Below, one piece after another: positions 60,801-64,000 of a stretch of 64,000 bases of DNA. Within the stretch, counting starts at the first letter, position 1. Each line of letters begins with the position of its first letter. Below the pieces are notes generated by a model. That model was not told where the DNA came from and ran no database searches. It saw only the letters and a list, made by a program, of their open reading frames with translations. A program made the position numbers and the translations under genes. Origin of the DNA: Rhyzopertha dominica (Eukaryota; Arthropoda; Insecta; Coleoptera; Bostrichidae); contig QCXZ01000137.1 of the NCBI GenBank assembly GCA_025024175.1, positions 71,486,680-71,550,679 of the forward strand, read 5' to 3'.

Positions 60801-62657
60801 TCAGGGGAACGTGCTGGGCATTGGATCGCTCCGCGCCTACCAATCCATCTGTCTGTAAATATCGCATTCAAATATCCACGAACGTTGACTGCAAAATGGG
60901 GCGGTGCACCATCTTGCTGAAACCATATCTGTTCAGAAGGACGGCCAGCATTTTCACGATTAGGGAATAGGCGAATAAGTTCTGGTATAATGTGTTCGCG
61001 CAAGAGCTGTAAATACTTGATCGCATTCAAATTTCTATCGATGAAAAATGCCCAATAATGTGCCCACCGATATTACCACACCAGACATTCACTTTCTAAG
61101 GGTGTTGTTTGTGGGCTTGTTCCATCCAACGTGGCAAGAAGTCGCTTCTTCAGGAAACATAATCCAATTTAAAATGTTCTTATCTTCATCTAGCATGTTC
61201 ATGGCAATTTCGCACAATTCTATCCTACGATACAAATCATCTTCGCTCAGTTCTTGTAATAAGTGAATTTTTGTATGGATGAAACTTCTCTTTTTTCAAA
61301 ATTTTCTGAACAGATCTGCTAATATGGTAAGTGGGATTCTCTTACACATCTAAAAGGACATTCAAGCTACTTTCCTCACTCGTAGCAACCTTTGGACGAC
61401 CTGGTTTTTGACGATTCTTAACACGCCGGTTTCGTAAAAACGTTGCAAACTGTTGATCTGGCAATTGGTTCACGATCTTCATGAATTGCATTGTAGAGTG
61501 CAACTACTTCCGAATAACTTCGCCTTCTATCTTCATAACCAATCATCATCAAAATTTCGATGCGATCATGTTCAGTTAACTGAGACATTGCGATTGCATA
61601 TAACAAAATGAATGAAAATTATCACCAGTCACGACGAAAATGGAGACACGTGGAGTTTTTGTTCTTACTTAGCGATAACGAATATGGTTTTTATCCCGAA
61701 GATTTTTGCAAAACCCAAGTTTGTTATCACACTTTTCTCAACTCAGAAGCAATAAATTATACAAGTGTGATACATTTTTGAAATGAGGAAAAAATATCCT
61801 TTTCAATGATGTGCCCTTTGACTCCCCTTCCCATTAAAAAATGCAACTTGCGCCCATATCTCGGAAACGAGAGCTGACACAGAGTTAAAAAATGCATTTT
61901 AATTACCCATATGTTCATGCAGAATTTTAGAAAAATCGGTCGAACAGAACCTGAANTATCCTGCTGGTTCCATACTTTGTAGCGACCCTGTATACACCTT
62001 AAGAGAGAAATGCTATTATTTCCTCGGTGCATTGTAGTCCATGGTCTTCGCCGTTTGGCTACAATTAGCACCTTAGCACCTCTGAATTAATAATGCATTT
62101 CTTTCTCTTGGTGTATAATTTACTAGCTTTGGTGTTTTTGGATTATTAAAGTTTTAAATAAAAACGCAATTTTTGATAACATGTGAAGGCTTCTGTTAAA
62201 AAAAATTGCAAGATTGCAAACAATTTTGTTGTCAGCATATTTAACACAAAACATTTTTGTTGCAGGTCCGGGTATCGATGTCCCAGCTCCAGACATGGGC
62301 ACGGGCGAACGTGAGATGTCCTGGATCGCCGACACTTACTCCAAAACTATCGGTTACTCGGACATCAACTCCCACGCGTGTGTTACTGGTAAGCCCATCA
62401 ACCAAGGCGGTATCCATGGTAGAGTGTCCGCCACCGGCAGAGGTGTTTTCCACGGGCTGGAGAANTTCATCAACGAAGCCANCTACATGNGCATGATCGG
62501 TACCACGCCGGGATGGGGCGGCAAGACCTTCATTGTCCAGGGTTTCGGTAATGTGGGCCTTCATACGATGAGGTACCTGCACAGGGCCGGAGCCACGTGC
62601 ATTGGGGTCATAGAACACGACGGGTCCATCATCAATCCGGCCGGAATTGACCCTAAG
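51437..62657 (+). CDS. Gdh: mitochondrial glutamate dehydrogenase (5' part, first three coding exons)
   Basis: Interconverts glutamate and 2-oxoglutarate plus ammonia with NAD(P) in the mitochondrial matrix. Exons 51437-51869, 57938-58138 and 62266-62657 join in phase (1, 1, 0) to 342 residues; about 200 more are expected beyond the window. The start is the first Met after an in-frame TAA (51404-51406). Residues 1-38 are Arg/Lys/Ser-rich, as in a mitochondrial presequence, followed by '[20 protein letters not shown]'. Active-site residues: Lys143 ('HRTPCKGG'), Lys167 ('TFKCACVD'), catalytic Lys179 ('PFGGGKAG', usually GGAKAG) and Asp221 ('PAPDMGTG'). The Rossmann fold starts with '[10 protein letters not shown]' (GFGNVG at 304-309). 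Three Ns in exon 3 affect single residues. Confidence 0.96.
51870..55871. other. first part of Gdh intron 1
   Basis: Four kb of AT-rich sequence with one N near 53370 and no recognised element or exon. Confidence 0.5.
55872..57368 (+). mobile_element. second copy of the intron-bearing Tc1-like family, left end truncated
   Basis: Inverted repeat arms 55872-55938 and 57162-57229 match over 67-68 bp. To the right, the sequence continues to the terminus CGAGCCCAAACAACTATAGG (reversed; ends 57366, then TA). The left side keeps only the inner direct repeat CAACTAAATCTTCGGACAC (55939-55957); no outer left end is found upstream. Termini CGAGCCC..AACAACTA are the same type as in the 16.8-kb element. 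Confidence 0.85.
56079..57180 (+). pseudogene. Tc1-like DD34E transposase with intron and two in-frame TAG stops
   Basis: Exon 1 56079-56429, intron 56430-56490 (61 bp, GTAAGT...CAACAG), exon 2 56491-57180. The intron interrupts the protein after 'YKFYK' and before 'AKEKPLLT', the same site as in the 17.1-kb copy. Otherwise the frame is intact, with '[13 protein letters not shown]', '[11 protein letters not shown]' and '[13 protein letters not shown]' (34 residues between second and third catalytic positions). TAG codons at 56307-56309 and 57061-57063 would stop translation, so it is a young pseudogene. The stop codon lies inside the right inverted repeat. Confidence 0.9.
57938..58138 (+). 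CDS. Gdh: Gdh coding exon 2
   Basis: '[20 protein letters not shown]' to 'ELAKKGFIG'. It carries two substrate lysines. Acceptor TTACAG, donor CATTG|GTAAGT. Confidence 0.95.
59225..59900 (-). pseudogene. DD41D-type transposase relic in Gdh intron 2 (copy 1)
   Basis: The - strand reads '[19 protein letters not shown]' (about 59670-59740; first catalytic Asp region, usually FSDE..F.N.G..NRHN), then '[20 protein letters not shown]' with '[10 protein letters not shown]' (about 59370-59490). Stops and frameshifts are frequent. It is the same family as 60301-61990. Confidence 0.75.
60301..61990 (-). mobile_element. DD41D-type Tc1/mariner-superfamily element (copy 2)
   Basis: Inverted arms 60301-60409 and 61732-61845 match over about 110 bp. 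The right end extends to CAGGGTCGCTACAAAG (reversed) at 61990, followed by TA; the left extension is missing or diverged. Transposase pieces on the - strand: '[20 protein letters not shown]' near 61530-61590, 'VNVWCGN', '[20 protein letters not shown]' (60860-60930) and '[16 protein letters not shown]' (60760-60810). 41 residues separate Asp of QQDG from the Asp of TPLD. Several stops break the frame. Confidence 0.82.
62266..62657 (+). CDS. Gdh: Gdh coding exon 3
   Basis: '[20 protein letters not shown]' to 'NPAGIDPK'; donor AAG|GTATAG. It is distinctly GC-rich. Ns at 62465, 62482 and 62490. Confidence 0.95.
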
Positions 62658-62712
62658 GTATAGGTAGATCCTTCTATTTATTTCAAATAAATTTTTTTGA
62701 CGGAGTGTATAT

Positions 62713-63960
62713 TATACAGGGTGATTTACTAAGCAGAAATCGATCTAAGTGAAAGTATAATTGAACTTAAATAAAATTATTTCGAATGGAACTGTAAAAA
62801 ATTATTTCGAATAAAGTTGTGTACAGAATCCAGTGCTTTCTAAGTTGAAACATTTTTAAAGATAAATTTTTGGTTATACTGGAAATGGACACCAACAGTG
62901 AGGAGATGCAATTTCCGCATTTTCCTTTTGATATTACATTTTGCCTCGCTTCATCGATTGCATGATATGAAGTTGATGGTATCTTCCACCAATGGTTATT
63001 CAGATATTTACGTTTTTTGGAAATTTCAAATAATCATATGTTATGGTATTAGGTGTGAGTGGCGGTTGGCGAGTTTTCTATCTTCTTGTCCGTATTTTGA
63101 CTTTGGCTACTATTAATTAGGTGGAAATGAACAAAAAACTCAAAATAAATGACCAATTAAACAATAAAAAATCAGTTGACACATCATATTAAAAAAAGGA
63201 TAATAACGAAACCAAGAATAAAATTAGACTAAGCGCTCCAGATAACCACCAGCTTCACTAACAAACGTGCAACTGTTTTAATTTAAAAAAAAAATCACAT
63301 TTATCAAAGTAGTTTCATCTACCCTTTGAAAGGCATGACGAATTCGTTCGTTCATTCTTTAAAAACCAATTACTTAACGTGTCTCCACAAGCAGAAACCA
63401 AGTTTCGTTAAATCTGGAAATCGCGCTGGGCATGGTGTAGGACCTCCTCCTCTCTAATGGCCACAGGTGTCCCATCATGTTGGAACCACAACCAATGGAA
63501 CATTTTCTAACATTTCTGCTAATCGTGTTGCAGAAACTTTAAGTAGCGATTCCCGTTGATATTTCTATCGAAAAATAAGGTCCAAATATGTGTTATCTAA
63601 CAATGCTACACCATACATTCAACGACTACCACCAATGGCTTTATCTTTGGTATACACCCGTAAATTTTACGTGTACCTGGTAGAGAAGGTAGTTAATTTC
63701 GACCTAAATTGAATATAACAAAATAATTTTATTTCACTGGACTTTTTTCGCTGGGCTTTTCTTACGCTGTAGTTCGTAGGCCACTGCTAATTTTTCACAA
63801 ACTGACCGGACTATCGGCAATTGGGTCTCTGTACTTACAGACTGTACCAACCCAAGCCGTAGTTCGTAAAACCACCGCTAAATGGTGCCCAGGCATTTTC
63901 ATAAAATGACACCAAAGTGCTCTGTAAGTCATGTTCATGTCAAAAGAACATCAAAAAAGT
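62713..63960 (-). pseudogene. DD41D-type transposase relic after Gdh exon 3 (copy 3)
   Basis: The - strand reads 'LMWFQHDGTPVAI'-like sequence near 63460-63500, then 'GGGPTPCPARFPDLT' with 'FCLWRHVK' (about 63370-63450). The segment between the two catalytic blocks is deleted. 'ENVPL' and a degraded 'RNINGNRYLKFLQ' lie just upstream. A TATACAGGGT terminus at 62713-62722 may be its end. The first Asp region is toward the right edge and unclear. Confidence 0.6.
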
Positions 63961-64000
63961 AATTTCTGTGTTAACGTTTGTGTACGGCCAATTTAGAAAA

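Noticed and set aside
62241..62618. 125-codon - strand and 79-codon + strand frames over Gdh exon 3
   Set aside because: Shadows of the conserved Gdh frame.
1..64000. CRISPR arrays, operons, bacterial ribosome binding sites, rRNA genes
   Set aside because: None found; the window is nuclear eukaryotic DNA with spliced genes.

Overview
This is a eukaryotic, AT-rich window from an insect. The evidence is spliced genes with GT/AG introns, insect-like glutamate dehydrogenase, syntaxin-18 and class-8B flippase proteins, and a dense load of mariner, Tc1, hAT and Penelope-type transposon remains. The order of insect cannot be fixed from the sequence alone. A handful of single-base Ns are scattered through it, some inside exons.

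Three host genes are supported. (1) A complete 14-exon P4-ATPase (phospholipid flippase) of the ATP8B class on the + strand, 20073-46254. Every exon junction was checked for splice signals and reading phase; together they encode about 1,358 residues. (2) A single-exon Qa-SNARE, syntaxin-18, on the - strand at 47464-48423, convergent with the flippase. (3) The first three coding exons of mitochondrial glutamate dehydrogenase on the + strand, 51437 to 62657. That gene runs off the right edge, so about 342 of a usual 550 or so residues are present. The three act in different places: lipid asymmetry at membranes, ER-Golgi vesicle fusion, and mitochondrial nitrogen/carbon metabolism. I see no sign of a shared pathway.

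Layout: 1-20 kb is gene-poor and holds decayed mariner copies, a hAT-type MITE with an 8-bp target duplication, a tRNA-derived SINE, a Penelope-like reverse transcriptase relic, a decayed Tc1, and one nearly pristine Tc1-type element with long IR/DR inverted repeats and an intron-containing transposase (16.8-18.4 kb). 20-46 kb is the flippase gene, whose introns hold at least ten transposon insertions. 46.6-51.4 kb holds syntaxin-18 and an intergenic stretch. 51.4-64 kb is glutamate dehydrogenase, whose introns hold a second copy of the intron-bearing Tc1 family (with two stops) and three - strand relics of a DD41D-spaced transposase family.

The most unusual item is the pair of Tc1-like transposases that share an intron at the same codon. 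Most other discoveries are non-autonomous elements defined by terminal repeats and target duplications, several of them nested.
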